A stretch of 10,402 nucleotides of DNA, from assembly GCA_003854995.1 (NCBI GenBank), contig RQOI01000432.1:1-10402 (forward strand). The letters run 5' to 3'. Below are positions 1-7,070 of this stretch, piece after piece. Each line of letters begins with the position of its first letter. Position 1 is the stretch's first letter. This stretch comes from Candidatus Zhuqueibacterota bacterium (GTDB taxonomy: Bacteria > Zhuqueibacterota > Zhuqueibacteria > Residuimicrobiales > Krinioviventaceae). Under the pieces are notes generated by a model. The model was not told the origin of the DNA, searched no databases, and saw nothing but the letters and a program-made list of their open reading frames with translations. The translations under genes and the position numbers were made by a program.

Positions 1-729
1 TCAGCCCAGCTCGCCGGCTGCATGCAATATTTTCGTCGCCGCGACGAGCGCCGCTGTTTCGCTGCGCAGGCGACGGCTTCCCAAGTGGATCGGTACGACT
101 CTGAACTCTTTTGCCCGTTCTATTTCCGTCGCTGTGAAACCGCCTTCAGGGCCTATGTAGAGCGTGATCGCCCGCAATCCCTGCAATGCCAAAGGTGATG
201 GTCCTGCCTGCTCCGCCGCTTCGTGCGCAATGAACGCCAGGTCACACTGATCGCGCTGTAAAAATGCGTCGAACGGCAGCGGCGAGGCGACGGTCGGACA
301 TCTCGATCTGCCGCACTGTTTGGTCGCAGCGAGCGCTTTCTTCTGCCATCGTTCGATGCGAGATGTCGGTTCGACGATGGATCGCGCTGTGGTAATGGGC
401 TGAAAAGCTGAGACGCCTATTTCTGTTCCTTTTTCGACGACAAGATCAAAATAGTGACCTTTTGGAATAGCCTGTGCGATCGTGAGTTTGATTCGGGGCT
501 CGCCGACATTTTCTTCGATCCGCTCGATGGAGACCACGACTTGATCCCGTTCGATCCGCTCAATGATCCCATGCAAAAGCCGGCCGCACCCGTCAATGGC
601 AGAAAGCGCATCACCCCGCTTCTTGCGCAGGACTTTGATGGCGTGCCTGCATTCGTCGCCGGTGAGACGGAAAACATGCGTCGAAATATTGTCAGGCTCG
701 ACATAAAATTGCTGAAAATCCATCCGCAT
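1..729 (-). CDS. rsmE: 16S rRNA (uracil1498-N3)-methyltransferase RsmE
   Basis: SPOUT-class methyltransferase that uses S-adenosylmethionine to methylate N3 of U1498 (E. coli numbering) in 16S rRNA of the small subunit; cytoplasmic. Numbered from the ATG at 729, the protein has 242 residues, close to the 243 of E. coli RsmE. It starts with the family's FYV segment (PUA-like RNA-binding domain), has EKGTEIGV near 99-106 and a KQCGRS segment, then the knot and SAM-binding motifs GPEGGF (about 193-198) and LGSRRLRSETAA (about 216-227). The frame stays open upstream to an ATG at 771, but that would place 14 extra residues inside the preceding gene. The ATG at 729 shares its A with the TAA of the Omp85 gene (TAATG), which favours this start; ATG 723 is also possible. 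No clear ribosome binding site is seen, in keeping with translational coupling. The stop codon is the first three bases of the window, so the gene is complete. Confidence 0.96.
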   Translation of the reverse strand: MRMDFQQFYVEPDNISTHVFRLTGDECRHAIKVLRKKRGDALSAIDGCGRLLHGIIERIERDQVVVSIERIEENVGEPRIKLTIAQAIPKGHYFDLVVEKGTEIGVSAFQPITTARSIVEPTSRIERWQKKALAATKQCGRSRCPTVASPLPFDAFLQRDQCDLAFIAHEAAEQAGPSPLALQGLRAITLYIGPEGGFTATEIERAKEFRVVPIHLGSRRLRSETAALVAATKILHAAGELG

Positions 730-2093
730 TAAAATGCCACTTTGGTATCGATGATGAATTGTCCCTTCCACTGCGGATCAATTCCATATTCAATGCGAAA
801 CAGTTCAATGTAGGGAAGATGAAAATGCAATCCCATGCCAAAACCTGACAGAAAATCTGTCGGGATGTTGGCGTCATCCCTGAACCATGCGGCGCCAATG
901 TCATAAAAAATCCCGGCGCTGATGCCAAAAGGCAGATCATTTGCATATTGGCCGAGCATGGGCTGCCCATAGTCGAGGTTGATGAAGTGAACAGGGACAA
1001 TGGGGAATCGACATTCTGCCATGAAAATGGAACGTCTGTCACCTTCCATGGCGGTATAAAATTGCCCCCGCATCCTCTCGGAGTATCCCAGATAATAATG
1101 CGAATAAAAGGGCGTATCGCCATGCGCGAGATCGACATCGACGCGCAAGGCGAGCGAAATATCCTTGTAAAGCCGGATATAACGACGAACATCGGCGCCA
1201 AACAACTGATAACCAGACTGCGGCGGAAAGTTACCCGTCACGCCAAAACTCATCCACCAGCCATCCCTGGGATACTCTTGCAGATCTCGCGTATCATACT
1301 GAAATCCGATGCCGATCGAGGGGACGTGCTGGTCACTTTCGGAAGAGATGAGATAACGATATTCATACGGAATTCGAATATAGTCGTAACTGACAGCGAT
1401 GTTCGAGTAGGTGTGGTAACCCCACTTTTTACCGAAAATGAAAGAAAAACCGCGATGAAACTCGTCAAATCGTGGCGTCTTGAGCGTTTTGCTCTTCAAA
1501 GTCATCGAGTAGAGAGTCGCTTTGTAGTAAAGCTGTCTCTCGCCCGCAAACCACGGATTGAGATAGGATGCTGTGCCGCCGGGATTATAGCCAAACCACA
1601 GCTCGGCCAATAGTTTATTATTGAGTCCGCGCACGTTGTTATGGATGATGCCGGCGCCGTAAGACCACTTTTCCAGCTCCCACTCCCGCTCGTTACGAAA
1701 GAACAGCGGATAGGGCAGAAAGTGCCACCGTTCCGCGACGATGACGATCAAGCCCACCTTCTCATTTTCATCTTTGGCAGGATAAATTTCAACGCGGGTG
1801 AACAGGGAGAGATTCTGAATGCGCTTTCTATCCTCGTCAACGCGATTCGCATCAAAAGGCACACCGACCTTTGTCTTCATCTCACGAAGGATGACAATGT
1901 CCCTGGTCTTGTCATTGCCCAGCACGATGATTTTGGAGATTATCCTTCCCTGATATTTTGCATAGTCATGCGCGATATCCGCTGTCTGCGGTCTGGCGAC
2001 GCTGGCGAGAAAAATGGACAATGCAACTGTCAACGGTACGCAAAATCGCATCACATTCCAAAAGTTGGTGAGTCCAAGGCCTTCAATGCGCAT
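729..2093 (-). CDS. Short Omp85/BamA-family outer-membrane protein with one POTRA domain
   Basis: Predicted outer-membrane beta-barrel of the Omp85 superfamily, whose members insert or translocate proteins across the outer membrane. Seen in the 454 residues: a signal peptide (hydrophobic stretch about 17-31), one POTRA-like unit at about 51-121 (KIIVLGNDKTRD through LSLFTRVEIYP to VIVAERW), and a barrel from about 125 that ends in phenylalanine (KVAF), as expected of a beta-signal. The RMRGQF segment near 340-345, followed by ECRFPI, sits where the family has its loop-6 VRGY/F motif, of which R342-G343 are kept. BamA has five POTRA domains and about 800 residues, so this is a reduced form, similar in layout to Sam50. 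Two starts are possible: ATG 2093, which overlaps the upstream gene by 11 nt, or ATG 2051, which gives a more typical signal peptide and has a GGA 5 nt upstream. The substrate is unknown. It is probably not the main BamA, but the sequence alone cannot exclude that. Confidence 0.85.
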   Translation of the reverse strand: MRIEGLGLTNFWNVMRFCVPLTVALSIFLASVARPQTADIAHDYAKYQGRIISKIIVLGNDKTRDIVILREMKTKVGVPFDANRVDEDRKRIQNLSLFTRVEIYPAKDENEKVGLIVIVAERWHFLPYPLFFRNEREWELEKWSYGAGIIHNNVRGLNNKLLAELWFGYNPGGTASYLNPWFAGERQLYYKATLYSMTLKSKTLKTPRFDEFHRGFSFIFGKKWGYHTYSNIAVSYDYIRIPYEYRYLISSESDQHVPSIGIGFQYDTRDLQEYPRDGWWMSFGVTGNFPPQSGYQLFGADVRRYIRLYKDISLALRVDVDLAHGDTPFYSHYYLGYSERMRGQFYTAMEGDRRSIFMAECRFPIVPVHFINLDYGQPMLGQYANDLPFGISAGIFYDIGAAWFRDDANIPTDFLSGFGMGLHFHLPYIELFRIEYGIDPQWKGQFIIDTKVAF

Positions 2094-2535
2094 TTTTCGG
2101 ATCGGCCTTGATATTTTTAATGAGAATAACTTTGGTCCCCTGTTCTGTAAAATTGAATTTTACGTCATCCATCAGCATCTTGACGATGAAAATGCCGCGT
2201 CCGCTATCCTTGTAGAGATTTTCAGGATCGAGCGGATCCGCGATATTGTCCGGATCAAAACCACCGCCTGAATCAGCGACAGTGACCTGCATCCTGGAGG
2301 GAAATTTTTCGAACTTTACTATGACCTTTTTGTCCACCACGCTTTTGTTGCCGTGCCGAATGGCATTGTTCACCATTTCGGTCGTCGCTATGCCGAAATT
2401 CTCAATATCATCCTGCGATAGCCCAGCTTTACGACAAAATCGCTCCAACTTTTCTTCGACCGTATGAATCTCCGATGGGATCGACCGGATCGACATGGTG
2501 AATACTCTATCCGCTTTCAAAAGCGTCCTCTTCAT
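2083..2535 (-). CDS. RsbW/SpoIIAB-type anti-sigma factor, serine-kinase-like ATPase
   Basis: A 150-residue stand-alone GHKL ATPase of the HATPase_c_2 class. Family members bind a sigma factor or phosphorylate a STAS-domain anti-anti-sigma partner, in the cytoplasm. The Bergerat-fold motifs are all present: N box EMVNNAIRHGNK (E53, N57, H61), G1 box DSGGGFDP (D89 region) and G2 box SGRGIFIVKML (about 111-121). No transmembrane segment or receiver domain is present. The ATG at 2535 is preceded by GAGG at 2543-2546 with a 7-nt spacer, which supports it over the internal ATG at residue 14. The stop lies 11 nt inside the following Omp85 gene if that gene starts at 2093, so the two are probably co-expressed. 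No sigma factor, STAS protein or PP2C phosphatase is seen in the window, so the partner must be encoded elsewhere and the controlled regulon is unknown. Confidence 0.88.
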   Translation of the reverse strand: MKRTLLKADRVFTMSIRSIPSEIHTVEEKLERFCRKAGLSQDDIENFGIATTEMVNNAIRHGNKSVVDKKVIVKFEKFPSRMQVTVADSGGGFDPDNIADPLDPENLYKDSGRGIFIVKMLMDDVKFNFTEQGTKVILIKNIKADPKNAH

Positions 2536-2542
2536 TTGTCAT

Positions 2543-2546
2543 CCTC
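2543..2546 (-). promoter_or_regulatory. Ribosome binding site of the anti-sigma factor gene
   Basis: GAGG on the minus strand, 7 nt before the ATG at 2535. It decides between that start and the internal methionine at residue 14. Confidence 0.6.
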
Positions 2547-2589
2547 GAACATTGAAGCAAAGCGCCATATTTCAAATTCGATCATCTCA

Positions 2590-2618
2590 ATAATAAGCAA
2601 ATAATTCTTGATTTGAAA
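2590..2618 (-). promoter_or_regulatory. Weak promoter candidate for the anti-sigma/Omp85/rsmE operon
   Basis: In the AT-rich 119-nt gap between the orphan barrel gene and the anti-sigma gene, the minus strand has TATTAT (2590-2595, five of six matches to the sigma-70 -10 box) and, 17 nt upstream, TTTCAA (2613-2618, only three of six matches to a -35 box). It lies about 55 nt before the start codon, a plausible distance. If the organism uses Bacteroidota-type promoters the assignment may be wrong. No convincing terminator is visible in this gap, so read-through from the enolase operon is also possible. Confidence 0.25.
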
Positions 2619-2654
2619 TGACTTTTTGCAGCAAACGACTTGCATGCATCTGCA

Positions 2655-4520
2655 CTAATAAAGCCAGCGCAAACCCAGATCGATATTGTTGATATAATAA
2701 TCCTTTTGTCCCGTCACACTCACTCTGTAGCGCGTCGCCTCCAGGTAGAAACGCAGGTTATGTCTCGTGCTATAATGCACATTCAGTGTCGGACCGCGAC
2801 TCATATATGTACCAGCTTTCTGCTTCACCTGCGTTTGCCCGGCGATTTGATCAGTGAATCTCCATTCATCTCGCTTGTAAATTGTAAATCCCGGTGTCAA
2901 ATAGAGCTGTCCCTGTATTCTGTACCGGAGAAAAAAATGCAGCCACTGATTGGTTCGCTGCGCGACAATGTTTTGCGACCACTCTTGCCAAAACAGCTGT
3001 CCGTTTTCCTCCAGTTGCAGGCGATAATCTATTGAAAACGATGTGCGTCGCAGTGGTTTCCACTCAAGGCTGTCAGTCATGGCGAATTTTCGAAACACAT
3101 AGCTGCGGGTCTGCACCATGGGATCGATGAAATCATAATCGACATAGTTCGCCAGGACTTCAAAAGACTGATGCAGGCGAAACTTTTCCATCGGTGCATA
3201 GTCAATGATCGGCCGCAGCAGCACTATTCGATTCCAGTTGTTATCCGCGCTGCGCTCACCAAAGATATAGACCATATGATAGAGATTGACACTCGTCAAA
3301 ATTTCCATCCGCAGCGCGCTATTGAACCAATGGGAAAACGAAACCCGACTGTTGATTCGCAACTCGTCTCGATCGTCAAAATTGGTCGTGTCCGGCGTAT
3401 CATACTGGTATTTGCTCACAGAAAAATAGGCCGCCGTCGAATCGTCATTTGAATATCGGCTGAACAGATTGAGCAAAGCGGTCAAACGCATGCTTGAATT
3501 ATCCGGGGTGACAAAAGCCGTCCGCTCGGAAAATGGTCGGCCGTTGACGCTGAAATCATATCGCTGCTCCTGCAGGGCATAGAGAAGATCAAAACGACCG
3601 CGAAACTTTTTCCGCAAGAGATGAATCGCCAAATCATTCGCGATGCGCTGATCATTGCGCTTGCGGCGGCGATCCTCGGATGTTTCGCCGAATTGCAGCA
3701 GCTCAACATTCTTGAATTCTAAAAATGTTTTGAGGTCGACATGAACCGCTTCCCCCACTTTGTAAAACAGGGTGTTGCGAAATCCTTTGTTCTGTTCGCG
3801 CTGACTTTCAACGTCCGCTTGCATGGATACATAATTATCACGCCTCTGATTCGACATATAAATATCGAGAGAATCAGCCGCATCAGCGGTGAACCGCTTG
3901 TTCACTCGATAGGTCGCCAAAAGATTTGAATTTGTTCGTCTCTCATAGCGATCTTGTGCCATTGCAACCTCGATGGTATTGTCATAGCCTTGCCATTCGA
4001 GATTGTTCCCGCGCAGGGCGAGGTCGAATGTCGGACCTCGGTCGTTCTGCACAGAGCGACTATCCCATTTCGGGCCAATATTGATCGAACCGTGTAGTTT
4101 TGTCGCAGGAGTGTAGGTCAATCCGATCGTCGCCGAATGGCTTTGCACGTCATTATTAAATCCGGATTGTCTGTCCTGAAAAACGACGGAGCGCAACTGG
4201 CTTTGCAGGGAAAGGGATGGATGCCATTTGTAGGCCAATCGCACGCCCAGTTGCTGATCATCTTTCCAGCGATCACCTTCCGATGCGATTCGCAACATGG
4301 ACGTCTGAAAACCTTCGGCAAAAGAGACATGCCATCGGCCGGCGAACTGCTGCGCCAGCGCTGCGTTGGCCGTCCACTGGTAGGTATTGAATTCTTGTCG
4401 AAATCCAATGCCGGCAGTGTTGGCGCCAACAGCAGCACTCTCTTCCCCCCCTTGTGCCTTGAGCGTGCATGGGAGAAGGCAAAGCGCCCAAACGACCTGT
4501 ATATAGCGTAAATGGCTCAA
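2655..4520 (-). CDS. Orphan outer-membrane beta-barrel protein, function unknown
   Basis: I do not recognise a named family. The 621-residue protein starts with a classic signal peptide (hydrophobic about 7-20, likely cleavage after LKA at residue 22). The mature part is built almost entirely of alternating polar and hydrophobic strands rich in Tyr, Trp, Phe and Arg, contains no cysteine, and ends in the aromatic strand LGLRWLY. These are hallmarks of an integral outer-membrane barrel. There is no plug, TonB box or POTRA domain that I can see. The length would fit roughly 20 or more strands, but that number is an estimate. The only workable start is TTG at 4520: an in-frame stop lies at 4544-4542, and the nearby ATGs are in other frames and stop quickly. 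No ribosome binding site is evident. The gene begins 29 nt after the DUF502 stop and is probably the last gene of the enolase transcription unit. It could be a porin, an adhesion or surface protein, or an assembly factor. Confidence 0.8.
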   Translation of the reverse strand: MSHLRYIQVVWALCLLPCTLKAQGGEESAAVGANTAGIGFRQEFNTYQWTANAALAQQFAGRWHVSFAEGFQTSMLRIASEGDRWKDDQQLGVRLAYKWHPSLSLQSQLRSVVFQDRQSGFNNDVQSHSATIGLTYTPATKLHGSINIGPKWDSRSVQNDRGPTFDLALRGNNLEWQGYDNTIEVAMAQDRYERRTNSNLLATYRVNKRFTADAADSLDIYMSNQRRDNYVSMQADVESQREQNKGFRNTLFYKVGEAVHVDLKTFLEFKNVELLQFGETSEDRRRKRNDQRIANDLAIHLLRKKFRGRFDLLYALQEQRYDFSVNGRPFSERTAFVTPDNSSMRLTALLNLFSRYSNDDSTAAYFSVSKYQYDTPDTTNFDDRDELRINSRVSFSHWFNSALRMEILTSVNLYHMVYIFGERSADNNWNRIVLLRPIIDYAPMEKFRLHQSFEVLANYVDYDFIDPMVQTRSYVFRKFAMTDSLEWKPLRRTSFSIDYRLQLEENGQLFWQEWSQNIVAQRTNQWLHFFLRYRIQGQLYLTPGFTIYKRDEWRFTDQIAGQTQVKQKAGTYMSRGPTLNVHYSTRHNLRFYLEATRYRVSVTGQKDYYINNIDLGLRWLY

Positions 4521-4549
4521 AAGTTCATAAACGGTAAGATGTCATCGGT

Positions 4550-5233
4550 TCAATTCTTTTTGATGGTTTTATCGAGTTTTTGCACCGGCACAACAGAACC
4601 GCCGGAAATGATGAGTTTGAGCGCTTCCTCGACCGATATCTCTAATTCGATGACGTTTGCTTTGGGTACGAAAAGCAAATACCCGGATGTGGGATTCGGC
4701 GTTGTCGGCAAAAAAATACTGAAACAATCCTCTTTTTTATTTTCAGAGAGCTGCTTTTGGACAACGCCTTTTGTATCTTGGGTGATGAAACCAATGGAAT
4801 AAATGCCACGCTTTGGATATTCAAACAAGACAGCCCGTTTGAATGTTTCACTCTGTTCTGAAAGAAAGGCCTGGCCGATTTGCTGCAAAGTGCTGTAGAC
4901 ATGTCCGACAAGGGGAATGCGGCGCAGAATCACATCGCTCAAGCGCACCAGCTGGCGGCCGAGAATGTTGCGCACAATCATACCGGTGAGGAGCAGGATG
5001 CTGAGAAGCGCCAGCAGACCAACCCCGGGTATGGGATCGCCCGCCGGCTCCTTTCCCATAAAGTGAAAAATGATGAAACTGACTTGCCGATTGAGAATAC
5101 CGTCCAGCCAGAAAAAGAGATGAATAAAAACATAAATGGTGAGAGCGACGGGCACAAGAAAAAGCAATCCGGCGACAAGATAGCTGCGAATCCCTTTGGC
5201 GAATCGCGTATTCACACTTTTTCCATCCTTCAT
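4550..5233 (-). CDS. DUF502 family inner-membrane protein
   Basis: A 227-residue membrane protein matching the DUF502 family, whose biochemical role is not established. Two transmembrane segments are visible, at about 17-43 and 68-90. They are followed by family-typical blocks: RRIPLVGHVYST (about 104-115), a region ending in GIYSIGFITQD, LPTTPNPTSGYL (about 175-186) and EEALKLIISGG (about 202-212). The soluble C-terminal domain of about 130 residues carries the conserved proline- and glycine-rich motifs. The ATG at 5233 lies 12 nt after the stop of the ftsB-like gene. No good ribosome binding site is seen, so translation may depend on coupling. The C-terminus is lysine-rich. Position in an operon with a divisome protein and a barrel protein suggests an envelope role, but that is inference only. 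Confidence 0.9.
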   Translation of the reverse strand: MKDGKSVNTRFAKGIRSYLVAGLLFLVPVALTIYVFIHLFFWLDGILNRQVSFIIFHFMGKEPAGDPIPGVGLLALLSILLLTGMIVRNILGRQLVRLSDVILRRIPLVGHVYSTLQQIGQAFLSEQSETFKRAVLFEYPKRGIYSIGFITQDTKGVVQKQLSENKKEDCFSIFLPTTPNPTSGYLLFVPKANVIELEISVEEALKLIISGGSVVPVQKLDKTIKKN

Positions 5234-5245
5234 TGATATGTAAAA

Positions 5246-5542
5246 TCAACGGAGCTGAATGATCACCTCATCCGGCGCAGCATATCCATGCCGGATCGCT
5301 TCCTGCCTGATGCGATCGATATCGGTTTTGAGCGCGTCAATTTCACTCTGCAGAAAAGCGAGCTGTTTTTGCGCCGCCTGGAGCTGTTCCTGCAGCTCGA
5401 TGTTTTCGCGCTTGAGCTGATATTGACGAATGAAACCGGCGCGCTCAAAAATGAAGGAATAGAGGATGAATGCTATGCCGATGAAAAGCCATAGCCTGGG
5501 CTGCATGAGAAAATTCCGTATGTCATGTGCTGTCAGGGTCAT
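5246..5542 (-). CDS. FtsB/DivIC-type septum formation initiator
   Basis: Small bitopic inner-membrane protein of the FtsB/DivIC family. In studied bacteria these form a complex with FtsL and FtsQ/DivIB that activates septal peptidoglycan synthesis. Counted from the ATG at 5542, its 98 residues comprise a short cytoplasmic N-terminus, one transmembrane helix at about 17-31 (LWLFIGIAFILYSFIF), a coiled coil at about 40-77 (QLKRENIELQEQLQAAQ onward), and a short C-terminal segment with HGYAAPDEVIIQL, which corresponds to the family's YG...PGE ending. A TTG at 5551 is in frame, but the GAGGG at 5552-5556 touches it directly, whereas it lies 9 nt from the ATG at 5542, so the ATG is preferred. An ftsB-family gene directly downstream of enolase is a known arrangement in many bacteria. 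A perfect inverted repeat separates the two here. Confidence 0.88.
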   Translation of the reverse strand: MTLTAHDIRNFLMQPRLWLFIGIAFILYSFIFERAGFIRQYQLKRENIELQEQLQAAQKQLAFLQSEIDALKTDIDRIRQEAIRHGYAAPDEVIIQLR

Positions 5543-5551
5543 CCTGTTCAA

Positions 5552-5556
5552 CCCTC
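5552..5556 (-). promoter_or_regulatory. Ribosome binding site deciding the ftsB-like start
   Basis: GAGGG on the minus strand, 9 nt before ATG 5542 and immediately adjacent to TTG 5551. The spacing fits the ATG and rules against the TTG. Confidence 0.6.
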
Positions 5557-5564
5557 ACTGCAAA

Positions 5565-5590
5565 CATCGGGATCAGCGTTTATCCCGATG
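5565..5590 (-). repeat. Perfect 9-bp inverted repeat between enolase and ftsB-like genes
   Basis: CATCGGGAT (5565-5573) and ATCCCGATG (5582-5590) are exact reverse complements separated by 8 nt, so the transcript can fold into a 9-bp hairpin with an 8-nt loop. The hairpin begins 13 nt after the enolase stop and ends 22 nt before the ftsB-like ATG. On the minus strand it is followed by only TTTG rather than a U-run, so it is not a textbook intrinsic terminator. It may act as a partial terminator or as an mRNA-stabilising or processing structure that lowers expression of the downstream genes relative to enolase. Confidence 0.7.
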
Positions 5591-5603
5591 ACGGCAGCTA
5601 TCA

Positions 5604-6878
5604 TCACTTTCTATATCCATAGATGGCGGTCTCATCCAGCTCTTCCTCGATGCGGATGAGCTGATTGTATTTTGCCATGCGATCGGAACGGCTCATCGAA
5701 CCGGTCTTTATCTGACCACTGTTCGTCGCCACCGCAATATCGGCAATGGTCGCATCCTCTGTTTCGCCGGAACGGTGCGATATGACCGTGTTATAGCCGG
5801 CGCGATGCGCCATCTCAATGCAGTTCAACGTTTCGGTCAATGTTCCGATCTGATTGACTTTGATGAGAATGGCATTGGCACATCCTTCTCTGATGCCGCG
5901 CTCGAGGTATTCGACATTGGTGACAAAAATGTCATCGCCGACAAGCTGCACCTTATCGCCTATCTTGTCCGTGAGTATCTTCCAGCCGGCCCAATCACCT
6001 TCGGCCATGCCGTCTTCGATGGTATCGATTGGATAGTGCCGGATGAGATCGGCGAGATAGTCGGCCTGCTCTGCGGATGTCCTCTTGGCGCCGGAATCGC
6101 CCTCGAACTTTGTGTAATCGTAGATACCCTTCACATAGAACTCGGATGCAGCGCAATCCAGTGCAATGGTCATGTCCACACCCGGCTTGTAGCCGGCCTT
6201 TTTCATGGCTTTGAGGATGCTGTCGAGGGCATCCTCGGTGCCGGCCAATTTGGGCGCAAATCCTCCTTCATCGCCGACCGCTGTGCTGAGGCCGCGCGCT
6301 TTGAGCACCTTTTTCAGGTGATGGAACGTCTCTGCGCCCATTCGAACAGCCTCTTTGACGGACGGGGCGCCGATCGGGCGAATCATAAATTCCTGAAAAG
6401 CGATCGGCGCATCCGAGTGCGAACCGCCGTTGATGATATTCATCATCGGAATGGGCAGATGTTTGGCGTTGACGCCACCGATGTATCGATAAAGCGGCAA
6501 ACCCAGGGCTTCGGCCGCTGCTTTGGCCGTGGCGAGAGAGACGCCCAGAATGGCATTGGCGCCGAGTTTGCTTTTTGTCTTGGTGCCGTCCAGTTGCAGC
6601 ATCAGGTCATCGATGGCGACCTGATCGGTCGCATAGAGACCGATGACTTCTTCCGCAATGATGTCGTTCACATTGTCCACTGCATTCTGTACACCCTTGC
6701 CCAGATAGCGCTTCTTATCGCCATCGCGCAATTCGAGCGCCTCGTTTTCACCAGTGGACGCGCCCGACGGCACAGCGGCGCGGCCAAAGGCGCCGGATTC
6801 GGTCGTGACCTCTACTTCTATTGTCGGATTGCCTCTTGAATCGAGAATCTCTCGGGCAAAAACATCAATGATGGTCAT
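5604..6878 (-). CDS. eno: Enolase (phosphopyruvate hydratase)
   Basis: Glycolytic enzyme that interconverts 2-phosphoglycerate and phosphoenolpyruvate with water loss; cytoplasmic and Mg2+-dependent. The 424 residues match the usual family length. Visible functional residues: the mobile loop SGAST with Mg-binding S41, H154 and E163 in the GGSHSD/FQEF region, E204 in GDEGGFAP, metal ligands D241, E288 and D315, catalytic K340 in the signature ILIKVNQIGTLTET, H368 in SHRSGETED, and K391 in GQIKTGSMSRSDR. All key residues are intact. Sequence variants such as SHSDAPIAFQEF and IEDGMAEGDW resemble Bacteroidota enolases, which supports an FCB-group host. The ATG at 6878 has a strong AAGGAGG 7 nt upstream. 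It is the first gene of a probable unit eno - ftsB-like - DUF502 - barrel. Confidence 0.99.
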   Translation of the reverse strand: MTIIDVFAREILDSRGNPTIEVEVTTESGAFGRAAVPSGASTGENEALELRDGDKKRYLGKGVQNAVDNVNDIIAEEVIGLYATDQVAIDDLMLQLDGTKTKSKLGANAILGVSLATAKAAAEALGLPLYRYIGGVNAKHLPIPMMNIINGGSHSDAPIAFQEFMIRPIGAPSVKEAVRMGAETFHHLKKVLKARGLSTAVGDEGGFAPKLAGTEDALDSILKAMKKAGYKPGVDMTIALDCAASEFYVKGIYDYTKFEGDSGAKRTSAEQADYLADLIRHYPIDTIEDGMAEGDWAGWKILTDKIGDKVQLVGDDIFVTNVEYLERGIREGCANAILIKVNQIGTLTETLNCIEMAHRAGYNTVISHRSGETEDATIADIAVATNSGQIKTGSMSRSDRMAKYNQLIRIEEELDETAIYGYRK

Positions 6879-6885
6879 TATCGTT

Positions 6886-6892
6886 CCTCCTT
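6886..6892 (-). promoter_or_regulatory. Strong ribosome binding site of eno
   Basis: AAGGAGG on the minus strand, 7 nt before the enolase ATG. It is the best Shine-Dalgarno match in the window and stands out from the weak or absent sites of the genes downstream, consistent with high enolase expression. Confidence 0.85.
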
Positions 6893-6932
6893 GAGCTGAA
6901 TCGTTTTAATGAATGTCGATTTTCAAACTTTT

Positions 6933-6961
6933 AATATACGATATCCAGGCGAAATTTAAAA
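6933..6961 (-). promoter_or_regulatory. Candidate promoter for eno
   Basis: The minus strand carries TATATT (6933-6938, five of six matches to the sigma-70 -10 box) and TTTTAA (6956-6961, three of six matches to the -35 box) with a 17-nt spacer, about 55 nt before the enolase start. The surrounding stretch from roughly 6900 to 7020 is markedly AT-rich compared with the genes. A Bacteroidota-type TAnnTTTG box is not clearly present. The location is good but the -35 match is poor. Confidence 0.35.
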
Positions 6962-7070
6962 CAGAAAATGATTCCTTCATCAACTCAGAAAAAGTATCAA
7001 ATTCAATAATTAATGACAGAGATGAAAAGGTAAAGTTTGGCCCGACCTCTACCCGCAACCATAAAAGGAA

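Noticed and set aside
948..1613. A 221-codon plus-strand frame opposite the Omp85 gene.
   Set aside because: The opposite strand has clear POTRA and barrel features; this frame shows none.
2640..2680. TGCATGCA-type palindromic bases after the orphan barrel stop as a possible terminator.
   Set aside because: The best stem I could draw is about 4 bp and lacks a following U-run, so it is not supportable as a terminator.
5775..6839. A 354-codon open frame on the plus strand, opposite enolase.
   Set aside because: It is a shadow of the enolase gene; the product looks unlike any protein family and has no ribosome binding site or promoter of its own that I can see.
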